NCBI GenBank assembly: GCA_900767715.1
Contig: CAAGAD010000005.1
Coordinates: 744,001 to 808,000 of the forward strand
Direction of reading: 5' to 3'
Source of the DNA: Clostridia bacterium
Lineage (GTDB): Bacteria > Bacillota > Clostridia > Christensenellales > UBA1242
Length of the DNA: 64,000 nucleotides
The translations under genes and the position numbers were made by a program. The number at the start of each line of letters is the position of its first letter. Position 1 is the first letter of the stretch. Below, in pieces: positions 35,617 through 44,253 of the stretch. The notes under the pieces are model-generated. The model was not told where the DNA came from. It worked only from the letters and a program-made list of their open reading frames with translations, and did no database searches.

Positions 35617-36570
35617 TTAAATGGCTTCGACGTATGCAGTGAATACCATTCTAAAATTGTCATTGTTTGCATCTGTGAGCGCCGTGCTGATGTTAATCAC
35701 TTCGCACAAAATTGTGGTTGTAATGTTTGTGCCAACGGTGGCATTCCAGTCGTCGATGTAATAATCGCCATCGCGGACTTCAAATTTGTTGTCCGCATTG
35801 TTTAATGGCCTAATCCAAATATTGTAGTCTTCTTTTGGAACAAGGTTGTCTTTATAATAGGTGTCAACCACGACCTTGACTTTAATGTTCGCACTTGTAG
35901 TCTTTTTTAGTTCGATTTTGAGTTCTTGAATTGAACAACCGGCAAAGATTTCGCCACGCACACCGAAACTGTCGTCAGCCTTACCGTTGATGCGCCATTC
36001 TGCGCCCGTGCCGTTAACTTTCAAACTGCCGATGTCATCTTTTGATAGACTGCCCACGATGAAAATGGTGGAGAGCAATAAGGTGAGAGCCAGCAATATT
36101 GATAGCGTGATGATGACGAACATTTTTTGTTTTTCTTTCTTTGAACTGATGATGCCCGTCTTTTGATTGGCAATAGATTTATCTACGACGACGTTACCGA
36201 TACGCACGTCTTGTTCAGCGTTGGTAACTTCACTCTTTTGTGCCACTTTTATTGTGGTGTTGGTGTTTTTGGCAGGGGTTTTGCTTTCGCTTGTTTTGGT
36301 TGTTGTGGTTTGAGTTTTTGTTGTGGTTGCAGTGCTTGTGCTGGTAGTTTTCTTTCTTTCTGTGTTAAACTTTTCGAGATATTTTTCTTCCAAACTTTTG
36401 TCACGAACAACGTTTGTATTGGTGGTCTTTTTGGTTGTGGTGGAAGTCGATTTTGTGCCACGGCTTTGTTTCGCCGTCAACTTCTGCTCTTCGTTGGCTT
36501 GACGAACAAGATTCTCACGTTCTTTGGCAATGTCCGCTGTTGTTTTTGCAGATTTTTTTGCGTCAGCCAT
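35617..36570 (-). CDS. Single-pass membrane protein with Thr/Lys-rich cytoplasmic tail
   Basis: 317 residues, not recognised. The first about 145 residues are low-complexity, rich in Thr, Lys, Ser and Ala. One membrane helix (about 150-175, FVIITLSILLALTLLLSTIF) is followed by an about 140-residue domain predicted outside, beta-rich with the VNGTGAEWRINGKADDSFGV opening. No signal peptide precedes it, so the topology is probably N-in. AGGAGAAG precedes the ATG. It is convergent with secA. The 260 bases upstream (36571-36829) are AT-rich and hold the promoter of the next lipoprotein gene. Confidence 0.65.
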   Translation of the reverse strand: MADAKKSAKTTADIAKERENLVRQANEEQKLTAKQSRGTKSTSTTTKKTTNTNVVRDKSLEEKYLEKFNTERKKTTSTSTATTTKTQTTTTKTSESKTPAKNTNTTIKVAQKSEVTNAEQDVRIGNVVVDKSIANQKTGIISSKKEKQKMFVIITLSILLALTLLLSTIFIVGSLSKDDIGSLKVNGTGAEWRINGKADDSFGVRGEIFAGCSIQELKIELKKTTSANIKVKVVVDTYYKDNLVPKEDYNIWIRPLNNADNKFEVRDGDYYIDDWNATVGTNITTTILCEVINISTALTDANNDNFRMVFTAYVEAI

Positions 36571-36781
36571 AACTTCTCCTTTTTGTTTTCTGTGCGAAGA
36601 TTGCGAAAGCAGAAAGATGTTTTTCTACATTATTAGCAGATTTTCGCGATGTTACATAATTAATATAACACATATAAAAATTAAAAATCAAATATTTATT
36701 TGCATTCTTCTTAATTATTTTAAATTAGTTTAGAACGATTTTTATAATTTATACAAGTCGATATTTTATCGTGCTATAACG

Positions 36782-36810
36782 TTGACAAAGAACTACAAAA
36801 AAAGTATATT
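36782..36810 (+). promoter_or_regulatory. Promoter of the lipoprotein gene
   Basis: TTGACA (36782-36787), 17-base spacer, TATATT (36805-36810). Confidence 0.7.
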
Positions 36811-36829
36811 TAAGTTAAGGAGATAAAGT

Positions 36830-37624
36830 ATGAAAAAGTTTTTGAAAACAGCAATCTTGAGTTTGGTACTTTGCTTTACTTTTGTATTCGCAGCATGTGG
36901 TGATGCCGTTGAACGTCAATTCGACAGCAAGGCTAGCGTAAACACTGGTAATGAAGCAAGTTATCAATCATCGACCAAAGAAAGTTTTGTCGGCTATGTG
37001 AACGACAATACCAACGAAGCAGGCTTGACTATGTCAGGCTATCGTATGACTGGCACAATCTCGGGCAGTTATAAAGATGAAAGCACGAATGAGATGATTA
37101 ATGCTAATATTAGTTACAACATCATTGTAGTTGAGAACAATGGCGTTCCAGAGATGGCAATCAAATTGTCTATGAACGGCACGGACATCTATATGTTTGC
37201 CAAGGACGGATATTGTTATACTAGAATGAAAGTGGACATTCCGGGCGCAAAAGGCGAGATGAAAATTAAGTCTAAACTCCCAGATGACTATGATTTTAGT
37301 GATATGGATTACATCGGCAATGTGGTAGATTTCGAGAAGTTCTTTGAAATGTTGAAAGACGGAAAAACCAACGCAACAGTTACTGCATACGTTGAGGGCG
37401 AAACCACTCGTTACAAAGTGGAAATGGATTACAAAGCAAGCGTCGCAGATATGGTAAAATTGTCTGGCAACTACACCTGCTATTATGTATTTGAGTCTAA
37501 CAAATTGACTGGTTTCAGTATGAAATATGTTGGTGACAGTACTACAATGGAAATCAATTTCAGCAAATACAATGGCAAGATTGAATACCCAGATTTCTCA
37601 GACTATGAAGAAGTAAGTTTGTAA
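36830..37624 (+). CDS. Putative surface lipoprotein
   Basis: 264 residues with a type II signal peptide: basic KKFLK, hydrophobic core and lipobox FAAC with the lipidated cysteine at residue 23. The mature part is beta-rich, with repeated YKVEMDYKAS and MKYVGDSTTMEINF strands, broadly like LppX/LprG-type or DUF-type lipoproteins, but I cannot name a family. AAGGAGAT precedes the ATG. A terminator follows at once, so it is monocistronic. Confidence 0.75.
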   Translation: MKKFLKTAILSLVLCFTFVFAACGDAVERQFDSKASVNTGNEASYQSSTKESFVGYVNDNTNEAGLTMSGYRMTGTISGSYKDESTNEMINANISYNIIVVENNGVPEMAIKLSMNGTDIYMFAKDGYCYTRMKVDIPGAKGEMKIKSKLPDDYDFSDMDYIGNVVDFEKFFEMLKDGKTNATVTAYVEGETTRYKVEMDYKASVADMVKLSGNYTCYYVFESNKLTGFSMKYVGDSTTMEINFSKYNGKIEYPDFSDYEEVSL

Positions 37625-37627
37625 AAC

Positions 37628-37656
37628 AAAAAAACAGTCGAAAGACTGTTTTTTTA
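37628..37656 (+). terminator. Lipoprotein gene terminator
   Basis: ACAGTC-GAAA-GACTGT stem with T7. Confidence 0.85.
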
Positions 37657-38052
37657 TTCTTCAATTTGCAAAAGTTTGAGTATGCTTTGCACATTCTTGG
37701 TTAGGCTTAATTCAAATTTTAGGTTCTCGTCCGGCAACTCGAAATTTAGGCTGTCACCCATATTGAGTTTGTATATCGGCTCTTGTGCGAGATCCCTTGC
37801 ACTGCCAAACACAGAGAACTTGATAAACGACGATGCAACGTATTGAATCTTGACGCCAAAAATTGGGTCGACGAAATATACAATCTGCTTCTTGCCTTTG
37901 TGAAAATTGGAATCTACCAACTTTTGATTTATTTGTGAATGAATATATATTTTTTCATTTTGTCGAAAACGGTCGGTACGTTCAAACGCGTCCTTGTCAG
38001 CACAGTCTAGGCTGTTGTAAATCTTGGTTTTTAATGCTGGAAATTCAATCAT
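37654..38052 (-). CDS. Unknown small soluble protein
   Basis: 132 residues, not recognised. Opens MIEFPALKTKIYNSLDCADK, has a beta-rich centre (KKQIVYFVDPIFGVKIQYV) and ends with a helix. I choose the ATG at 38052: the minus strand has TGATATAAT about 30 bases upstream, while the longer frame opens with a TTG inside upstream DNA. No membrane segment or signal peptide. Confidence 0.55.
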   Translation of the reverse strand: MIEFPALKTKIYNSLDCADKDAFERTDRFRQNEKIYIHSQINQKLVDSNFHKGKKQIVYFVDPIFGVKIQYVASSFIKFSVFGSARDLAQEPIYKLNMGDSLNFELPDENLKFELSLTKNVQSILKLLQIEE

Positions 38053-38202
38053 CACTCTTATCCATTTGTTTATTTTTTCTATTATATCACAGAAGTCTTG
38101 TAAAAGCAAACTATTTTTGTACAAAAATACACTTTTGTACAAAAATATTACAAAATTTCTACAAAACGTCTCAAAAACCGCTCAATTACTGTCGTTGTCA
38201 TA

Positions 38203-38232
38203 AAAAAACTGACGGGTTAGGTCAGTTTTATT
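38203..38232 (-). terminator. Terminator of the acyltransferase-like gene
   Basis: Minus-strand AAACTGAC-CTAACCC-GTCAGTTTTTTT stem. Confidence 0.8.
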
Positions 38233-38854
38233 AGGAGTTGGTATTTTGCGCGACTGTTTGGTCGTCTGGCAGTTCAGTTTGCACTTGGTTTCGACCTACG
38301 CGCATAAGCATAAGGTCTCGATAGCGTATCATTCGTGGTCGAGTGTACCATTGAATGATTGTAGAAGTCATATTTTGATAGATAAAGACGATGGCGATAG
38401 GCAGAGCCATAGGAAGAACGACGCTGGGTTTCATTAGGGAAATAATCAAGACTGCAATCACGCTCCACACGCATAAACTGCTGTGTAACCATTCCGCAAA
38501 GCAGGACTCAAAGATGAATCGGTTGAGATATTCGATGTCGTGAGGGTTGGAGATTTTGTTGAGTCTAAATCCGGCGACGCGCCCGCCGACGGGAATTTTA
38601 TCTTTCCACGCTTTCACATTGGTCGCGTTGCATATCCATTGTTTTGTGTTGCCAATTTTAAACATCGGGCGGTTCTCGCTGAAAAAGTTTTTAGGCATTT
38701 TGCGCCCAGCAAATAGGAAAATCGAACCGGGCGTCATAATAACGACTAGGCACATTAACAAATCTATGAAGGTGGTTATGGAAAAAACTAATAACACATT
38801 CAAGATGATTGTTAGACCATAACCGATGATTAAACTCAATGTCCAAAGATTCAT
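38231..38854 (-). CDS. CrtO-type membrane acyltransferase-like protein
   Basis: 207-residue membrane protein with about four helices. The central pattern KAWKDKIPVGGRVAGF ... YLNRFIFESCFAEWLHSS ... QWYTRPRMIR resembles the family annotated as glycosyl-4,4'-diaponeurosporenoate acyltransferase (WKDxLP, E(S/T)CxAExxH and QRYNRPR motifs). Many Bacillota carry such proteins without carotenoid genes, so the substrate here is unknown. No carotenoid genes are in the window. The ATG lacks a strong ribosome binding site. Confidence 0.6.
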   Translation of the reverse strand: MNLWTLSLIIGYGLTIILNVLLVFSITTFIDLLMCLVVIMTPGSIFLFAGRKMPKNFFSENRPMFKIGNTKQWICNATNVKAWKDKIPVGGRVAGFRLNKISNPHDIEYLNRFIFESCFAEWLHSSLCVWSVIAVLIISLMKPSVVLPMALPIAIVFIYQNMTSTIIQWYTRPRMIRYRDLMLMRVGRNQVQTELPDDQTVAQNTNS

Positions 38855-38991
38855 TTCTTGCCTTTTCTATAATACTAGTATAACAAATACGTAAAAAACT
38901 ACCAACGAAAATGATAAAATTTGTTAAACAGTTTTCACAATGAATGTTGTAGATTAATATAATGAGATAAGGTTTAAAAAAAGGAGAATAT

Positions 38992-40230
38992 ATGGACAAA
39001 AGATGTTGTCGACAAAATATTAAACCTAGTTGTTGTCCACAGCCTTGTGCGATAAAGCGTGGACCAATGGGTATGACGGGTCCAATGGGACCAACCGGAC
39101 CACAAGGTGCGGTAGGACCAACGGGCGCAACTGGGCGCGACGGCGCGAGCGTTGAAGTGCGTTCCACATTCACGCTTGACCCAATCGAAAATGCGCGCGT
39201 GCAATCCACAAAATATGATGACAAAATAATTTTAGACTTTTTCATTCCAAAGGGCGAAGACGGGTTTAGCGAACGCGTGTTTGTAGGGCAAACGCAAGTC
39301 GTAGATGACGTGGCTGACGCGCACGTGCAAGACAGATACGAGAACAGCACGCACTTTTTAGATTTCTTCCTTCCGCGTGGCAGTCAGGGTGAAAAAGGCG
39401 ACCCCGGCGAGCGTGGTGAACGCGGTGAACGCGGTGAAAAGGGTGCCCAAGGCGACAAGGGTGACCAAGGTATTAAAGGTGAGCCCGGTGAAAAGGGTGA
39501 AAAAGGCGACCCCGGTGCGACTGGACCGAAAGGAGATAGAGGTGACATCGGCCCACGCGGTTTACCGGGTGAAATAGGAATAAGCGAACACATTTCTATT
39601 GACGGCACGGAAACAGTTGGCGCTGACGAAGAAGCGCAGGTGCAGGACGATTTTGACAGGAACATTCACCATTTGACATTCTATATTCCAAAAGGCGAAA
39701 CGGGCGCAAAAGGAGATAAGGGCGAACCTGGTGAGAAGGGCGCGCCGGGTGAGAAGGGTGTGCCGGGTGAGAAGGGCGAAATGGGACCACAAGGTCCACA
39801 GGGAAACACCGGACCCGCAGGTCCACCAGGACTTACGCCAGATTACAATGTAACCATTTACAATACCTTACAGCAAAATATTTCCAATCAAAACCCGATA
39901 ACAATGCCAGATGTGGAAATAAACAAAGGATTTACATTGCAAGATAGTAGTCTAGTCGTGCGACTGACTGGCACCTACTTGATATCCTTTTCAATCAATA
40001 ATTCGCTTCAAGCCTCCACGGGAGATTATGTGGGAGTGTCAGTAAACGGCATAATTGTTAATGCTTCAAAGCGTCCATTAACAGCCAGCACAAATACGTC
40101 TGCCACGTTTGTGAAGTCGCTTAACAAAGACGATGTAATCACACTTACCACGAATGTCACATCTGCCCGCACGGTGACGGCGCTGAGCGCACCTAGTGCG
40201 ATGTTGACGGTGACTTTGATTGCAATCTAA
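38992..40230 (+). CDS. Collagen-like repeat protein with interleaved spacer modules
   Basis: 412 residues. A Cys-rich N-terminus (RCCRQNIKPSCCPQPC) is followed by Gly-X-Y tracts (about residues 24-51, 131-196 and 240-286) and a C-terminal beta-rich domain of about 125 residues resembling the BclA/C1q-type trimeric head. Between tracts lie three related about 40-residue modules with the shared pattern AxVQ ... LxFFIPKGExG (about 52-90, 91-131, 197-240). Such proteins form trimeric surface or exosporium fibres. No signal peptide or anchor is visible. AAAGGAG precedes the ATG; the gene overlaps the convergent LysR gene by four bases. Confidence 0.9.
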   Translation: MDKRCCRQNIKPSCCPQPCAIKRGPMGMTGPMGPTGPQGAVGPTGATGRDGASVEVRSTFTLDPIENARVQSTKYDDKIILDFFIPKGEDGFSERVFVGQTQVVDDVADAHVQDRYENSTHFLDFFLPRGSQGEKGDPGERGERGERGEKGAQGDKGDQGIKGEPGEKGEKGDPGATGPKGDRGDIGPRGLPGEIGISEHISIDGTETVGADEEAQVQDDFDRNIHHLTFYIPKGETGAKGDKGEPGEKGAPGEKGVPGEKGEMGPQGPQGNTGPAGPPGLTPDYNVTIYNTLQQNISNQNPITMPDVEINKGFTLQDSSLVVRLTGTYLISFSINNSLQASTGDYVGVSVNGIIVNASKRPLTASTNTSATFVKSLNKDDVITLTTNVTSARTVTALSAPSAMLTVTLIAI

Positions 40231-41108
40231 TCGCGCGAAATAATCTCAATCAGTTTAGTTAGCGCAGGGTTGGTCGTCTTGTCGTTGACTAGGCAAGCGA
40301 GTGTGCGTGCGTTGATGAAAAAGTCGGGGTAAATTAGGCTCACTCTTCCACTCTTGATGTCATCTTCGTAATACTCAATGTTTACAAACGCAATACCGAG
40401 CCCATTTTTCACAAATTCATACAGCAAGATATAGTTGTCCAGTTCGTATTTAGGGTTGAGACGTTTGCCCGAGTCGGCGAAATACTTTTCAATCGTAAGC
40501 CTTGAATTGTTGTTTCGGCTAGGCAAAATAAGGTCATCAAACGGAAAGCGCTCAACGTCGATAGTTGGAGTACTAAACTTGGCTTTGTAGTCAGCGTTGC
40601 CCACCAACTGATATTTGATATTCATCTCTTTGATGAGTTTGACTTGCTCCAAACTATTTGGCTTGTCGATGAAAATGAGGTCGAGTTCGTTGTTTTTGAG
40701 TTTGTTGAGCAGTGCTTCTTTGTTATCGCGAATCATCGTCACGCGCATACTAGGGTAAGCCTTGACGAACTCGGTCAAATATTTCACCAAATATTGATTG
40801 GCGTTGGAACTATTCGACCCAATGCGCACAATACCATCTTGCAAAAGGCTGAACTGCTCGGCGCTCGTTTCCGCCTCGTCAAACACTTGAAGCGCAGGCT
40901 TAACCTTGTTGTAAAGAATCTCGCCAAAAGTGGTGAGCAATACGCCTTTGCTTTTGCGAATGAAAAGTTTTTGATTGAGCGATTGTTCTAACTCCTTGAT
41001 TGCGAACGACACCGCTGGTTGCGAGATAAACAACTTTTCGCTCGCTTTCGATATGTTTTTTTCGTCTGCAACGACGCAAAAGCATTTGTAAAGGTTTAAA
41101 TTTGTCAT
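40227..41108 (-). CDS. LysR-family transcriptional regulator
   Basis: 293 residues with the N-terminal winged helix-turn-helix (NISKASEKLFISQPAVSFAIKEL, split here as ISKASEKLFISQPAVSFAIK) and a C-terminal periplasmic-binding-like effector domain opening VRIGSNSSNANQYLVKYL. It is closest in pattern to CysL/YwfK-like regulators. LysR proteins often control a divergent neighbour, here the unknown gene at 41195. AGGAG lies 15 bases before the ATG, which is far. Confidence 0.93.
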   Translation of the reverse strand: MTNLNLYKCFCVVADEKNISKASEKLFISQPAVSFAIKELEQSLNQKLFIRKSKGVLLTTFGEILYNKVKPALQVFDEAETSAEQFSLLQDGIVRIGSNSSNANQYLVKYLTEFVKAYPSMRVTMIRDNKEALLNKLKNNELDLIFIDKPNSLEQVKLIKEMNIKYQLVGNADYKAKFSTPTIDVERFPFDDLILPSRNNNSRLTIEKYFADSGKRLNPKYELDNYILLYEFVKNGLGIAFVNIEYYEDDIKSGRVSLIYPDFFINARTLACLVNDKTTNPALTKLIEIISRD

Positions 41109-41194
41109 AAGTATAGTTTATAACTCCTATAAAATTTTTGTACTTTTATTATATCACAAAACGTGTATAATGGCAAGTGTGGAGGGAAAATTTA

Positions 41195-41674
41195 ATGAAA
41201 ACAATTAGCGAACGCGACAACAAAATCTTTAAAAAGGTGAACAATGAGTGTTATATAAACACGCTCACGGGCGAGAAAATCACGGCGGACAACAGCAACA
41301 ACAACCCATATTTCAATGACGAAACGACTATAAGGGTGTATAGTTCGGGGCTTTTGTATGTGAGTAAAAAGAATTATGGCATCAACATCTATTTCGTGAA
41401 GAATGACGGCACAAAATTGTTCGATATCCGAAAGAGCGATATGGCGGAAATGGCTAACGACGTGCACGATATCAACGCAATGGTTTGTAATTCGGGCGTG
41501 CTTGTGGTGTGCAATTATTATGACGGCGACGAATACGTCTATTATACCTACAATGGCGCACTCATAAAGGCGAGCAACTTTGACGCACTCAAAAAGCGCG
41601 TCGAGTATTTCGAGAGCAACCCAAGAGTCGTTTATGACAACGGTAGAGATAAACCAATGTGCAAAGGCGAGTAA
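41195..41674 (+). CDS. Unknown protein divergent from LysR
   Basis: 159 residues, not recognised; polar, beta-rich, with the strands TTIRVYSSGLLYVSKKNYGI and VVCNYYDGDEYVYYTYNGAL, no signal peptide or membrane helix. The start is fixed by GGAGGG ten bases before the ATG at 41195, with TATAAT at 41166-41171 upstream. Possible target of the neighbouring LysR protein. Confidence 0.65.
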   Translation: MKTISERDNKIFKKVNNECYINTLTGEKITADNSNNNPYFNDETTIRVYSSGLLYVSKKNYGINIYFVKNDGTKLFDIRKSDMAEMANDVHDINAMVCNSGVLVVCNYYDGDEYVYYTYNGALIKASNFDALKKRVEYFESNPRVVYDNGRDKPMCKGE

Positions 41675-41752
41675 TAATTAGGTTCTTTACTAGACTAGAA
41701 ATTAGATACAAAATGTTACACAACAAACACATTTCCTTGTGGTAGGGGAAAG

Positions 41753-41786
41753 AAAAAACAAAGGCGAAAAACCTTTGTTTTTTTTG
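41753..41786. terminator. Terminator of the CYTH gene
   Basis: AAACAAAGG-CGAAAAA-CCTTTGTTT stem with T-runs on both strands. Confidence 0.8.
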
Positions 41787-41787
41787 A

Positions 41788-42369
41788 TTATAAAGTCTTT
41801 TCGACGTCGCCAACAAAATTTTTGTCGCGGACGGAGGGTTCTAGTTGAATGACAGGGTATTCGTCCAAGTTTATGCCGTATTTTTCGTATATGCTCATAA
41901 CGTCGAGCGTGGTGAGCGCGGAATAATCTATGCCCAACTTTTGACACACTTGCTTGATAGCCTTTTCGCTCTTGGCTTCAAACTCAACGTAGGCGGGAAT
42001 CATCGGCCAGAAGTCAATGTCGATTTCCACATCGTCAAGAGTGAAACGAATGCGTCTGTTCTCTTGCTTTGAACGGGCGAAATAGCCTAGTTTGTTGAGT
42101 AGTTCGTTGGTGCTGTCAAAATCGCTTACCGCAATTTCGCACTCTTTCGTGCCGTCAATCTTTGCCGTTGCGATTTCCTTGATAGTGAGAGTGGTTTTGT
42201 TGCCTTCGCGCCTTAGTCTAATCCAACTATTTTCGCGCTTTGGATTGAAGTCGTAGCAGTTCCTAATCTGCAACCAATCGCCCACAAAATTCGCCTTACA
42301 TACGTCGAGTCTTTTAACGAAATCTGTGACATCAACGTTCAATAGTCTTGCTTCAATTTCCGTTTTCAT
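41788..42369 (-). CDS. CYTH domain protein (class IV adenylate cyclase/thiamine triphosphatase type)
   Basis: 193 residues. Opening KTEIEARL carries the ExExR variant of the CYTH signature; further marks are NCYDFNPKRENSWIRLRRE, TLTIKE, ENRRIRFTLDDVEIDID and AYVEFEAKSEKAI. These acidic and basic strands form the triphosphate tunnel. The likely activity is on inorganic triphosphate, thiamine triphosphate or ATP. GGGGTG precedes the ATG. It ends the segment upstream of tRNA-Arg(UCG), on the same strand. Confidence 0.83.
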   Translation of the reverse strand: MKTEIEARLLNVDVTDFVKRLDVCKANFVGDWLQIRNCYDFNPKRENSWIRLRREGNKTTLTIKEIATAKIDGTKECEIAVSDFDSTNELLNKLGYFARSKQENRRIRFTLDDVEIDIDFWPMIPAYVEFEAKSEKAIKQVCQKLGIDYSALTTLDVMSIYEKYGINLDEYPVIQLEPSVRDKNFVGDVEKTL

Positions 42370-42395
42370 ATCGCACCCCAGAATACAAAAATTTT

Positions 42396-42472
42396 TGGTG
42401 CTCCACGAGGGATTCTAACCCCCAACCCTTGGTTCCGAAGACCAATGCTCTATACAGTTGCGCTAGTGGAGC
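42396..42472 (-). tRNA. tRNA-Arg (UCG), atypical D/T-loop pair
   Basis: 77 nt with encoded CCA. Acceptor GCTCCAC/GTGGAGC, anticodon arm TTGGT-CTTCGGA-ACCAA (anticodon TCG), arginine identity A20 and C35 present. The D-loop reads AACTGTATA (U at 19 instead of G) and the T-loop TTAGAAT (A at 56 instead of C), so the G19-C56 pair becomes U19-A56; 15-48 is A-U. One D-stem pair (12-23) is G-A. Confidence 0.85.
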
Positions 42473-42668
42473 ATATTGGTAATTTTGAGTTTGCAAGCCT
42501 ATGAAATGCGGTTAGAATTTCGGCGAAGAATTTATGACGTGTTTTCGCCCAAAATTTCGGTAGGAATGAAAATAGTTTTGTCGATTTTGGTTTAACTCGC
42601 TTATGCGATTGCAAAATTTTGTTAATCAATGTATAATGCAATTATACTATCATTGGTAAAAAAAGTAA

Positions 42669-43343
42669 ATGGAAAACAATAAAAGTTTAAACAAAACGAA
42701 TATGGGCAAAAAGGTGTGGAAGGTAATTGCATACTTTGTTTGCGTGGTGCTTGGACTATTTGTGCTGACCATTGCCAGTTTCAATATCGTGTATGTGCGA
42801 ACTTTGGTTTATGGCAAATCGATGCAACCGCTTTACAACAGCAATGTGACGAGCGACAGCGACGCAGGAGATACCGTGTTGGTGAATCGATTTGCAAAAG
42901 GTAAGGTTGGTGACGTGGTGGTCGCTGACGTTGGCTGGGGCGTAGGCGGTGCGACCGTGACGGTCATCAAGCGCATTGTTGCCGTGGGCGGTGACAGATT
43001 GCGTTTTGAAAACGTGGGCGGAAACGTTGTGTTGTACAAGAATGAAGCCATATATACCGAGAGTTATATCAATTCTACACAAAATAAAGAATATGAGAAC
43101 TGGCAAACCTTGGTGCGCGACAAGCAAGATGAGTACGAGTTTGACGAGCACGGTTGTCTAATCGTGCCCACCGGCGAAGTGATGTTGTTTGGCGACAACC
43201 GAGAGCATTCGGACGACAGCAGTCTGTTTGGCAGTGTAAGTCGAAAGAAAATTGTCGGCAGAGTAGATTATTGCATAGGTCGCAAGGACAGCGCCAAAGG
43301 TAGATTTTTGGAGTTGATTTACCATTTGCTAATTATAAAATAA
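42669..43343 (+). CDS. lepB: Signal peptidase I
   Basis: Membrane serine protease that removes Sec signal peptides outside the cytoplasmic membrane. 224 residues: one N-terminal helix (about 16-42), catalytic Ser51 in YGKSMQPL, catalytic Lys101 in VIKRIVAVGGDR, and the C-terminal box FGDNREHSDDSS. Length matches Gram-positive SipS-type enzymes. I see no clear ribosome binding site before the ATG; TATAAT and TATACT elements lie 30-40 bases upstream. Confidence 0.95.
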   Translation: MENNKSLNKTNMGKKVWKVIAYFVCVVLGLFVLTIASFNIVYVRTLVYGKSMQPLYNSNVTSDSDAGDTVLVNRFAKGKVGDVVVADVGWGVGGATVTVIKRIVAVGGDRLRFENVGGNVVLYKNEAIYTESYINSTQNKEYENWQTLVRDKQDEYEFDEHGCLIVPTGEVMLFGDNREHSDDSSLFGSVSRKKIVGRVDYCIGRKDSAKGRFLELIYHLLIIK

Positions 43344-43354
43344 AACATAACCAA

Positions 43355-43387
43355 ACAAAAAAGGAAGATTATTTGTCTTCCTTTTCT
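43355..43387. terminator. Terminator shared by lepB and radC
   Basis: AAGGAAGA-TTATTTG-TCTTCCTT stem, T-rich on the plus strand and overlapping the radC end. Confidence 0.7.
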
Positions 43388-44190
43388 TTTTCGGCGTTAG
43401 GTTTGGTCTTTTTGTCTTTGCCAAAAGGCGCTTGGTCTTGACGCATTGTGCCGAACTGCTTGAATACACCCATTTCGTCAAATATGTGGACGAAACTTTT
43501 GTGTCTGCCGTCTAGTACGCCCTCATCACGATATGAGTAATGATTGGTTTGGCTAACGATTATATGGTCTTGAAAGTGAATACCGCTCATCATACACGCC
43601 AACTGCAAAGTGTTGGTCGCCACGTCGTCCATATGCGATGGCGTAGCCAAGCCGTTTGGGTGAGTGTGGAAGATGATGACAGCAGTCGCGTTGAGCGCGC
43701 GGACTTTGTCATAGATAATGTTGATGTCGAATTCGAGTTGTGTTGGACTGCTTGACGGGTTCTCAATCACGCCTATTACTTCACTCTTCGGGTTTAAGCA
43801 AACCACGTAAAGAGTTTCAGTATTGCCGAGCAAGAAATTATTTCTAAAATATTCCACCGCTTGCATTGTGGTCGTGACCACTGGCTTAACCCTTTTCTTG
43901 CCTTGAGAATACTTCTCGAATATGTATGGCAAGTTTTTGAGCAGGAATGCGGTGTGCTCGCTGACACCATTTACAGAGCAAAGAGCAGCGGTCGTTTGAC
44001 CTAGAACTTCACTGAAACCGCCGAATTTGTCTATTAAGTTGTGAGCCAGAGCATTTGTATCCTTGTAAGGAATGCAATAACCTAAAAGGATTTCAAGAAT
44101 TTCGTGGTCGGGCAAGTTCTTTATGCCGAGTTGCTCAGCGCGTTCCTTTAATCTCTGTCTATGCCCCGCGTGAATATTATCTTTTGCCAT
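43369..44190 (-). CDS. radC: RadC-family JAMM protein
   Basis: 273 residues. N-terminal helix-hairpin-helix part (LPDHEILEILLGYCIP and NGVSEHTA) and C-terminal JAB1/MPN domain with the metal motif HTHPNGLATPSHMDD (HxH ... SxxD). RadC proteins are widespread; the DNA-repair role is doubtful. The C-terminus has an extra lysine-rich tail after FKQFGTMRQ. The minus strand has TGATATAAT upstream and a weak GGCGAGA site. Confidence 0.93.
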   Translation of the reverse strand: MAKDNIHAGHRQRLKERAEQLGIKNLPDHEILEILLGYCIPYKDTNALAHNLIDKFGGFSEVLGQTTAALCSVNGVSEHTAFLLKNLPYIFEKYSQGKKRVKPVVTTTMQAVEYFRNNFLLGNTETLYVVCLNPKSEVIGVIENPSSSPTQLEFDINIIYDKVRALNATAVIIFHTHPNGLATPSHMDDVATNTLQLACMMSGIHFQDHIIVSQTNHYSYRDEGVLDGRHKSFVHIFDEMGVFKQFGTMRQDQAPFGKDKKTKPNAEKEKEDK

Positions 44191-44253
44191 ACATTCTCGC
44201 CGTTTATATCTTATGCGTATATTATATCACAAATTTACGATTTATGCAAATTT

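Noticed and set aside
39384..39826. Pro/Ser-rich minus-strand ORFs opposite the collagen-like gene
   Set aside because: Mirror of the Gly-X-Y repeats; no independent support.
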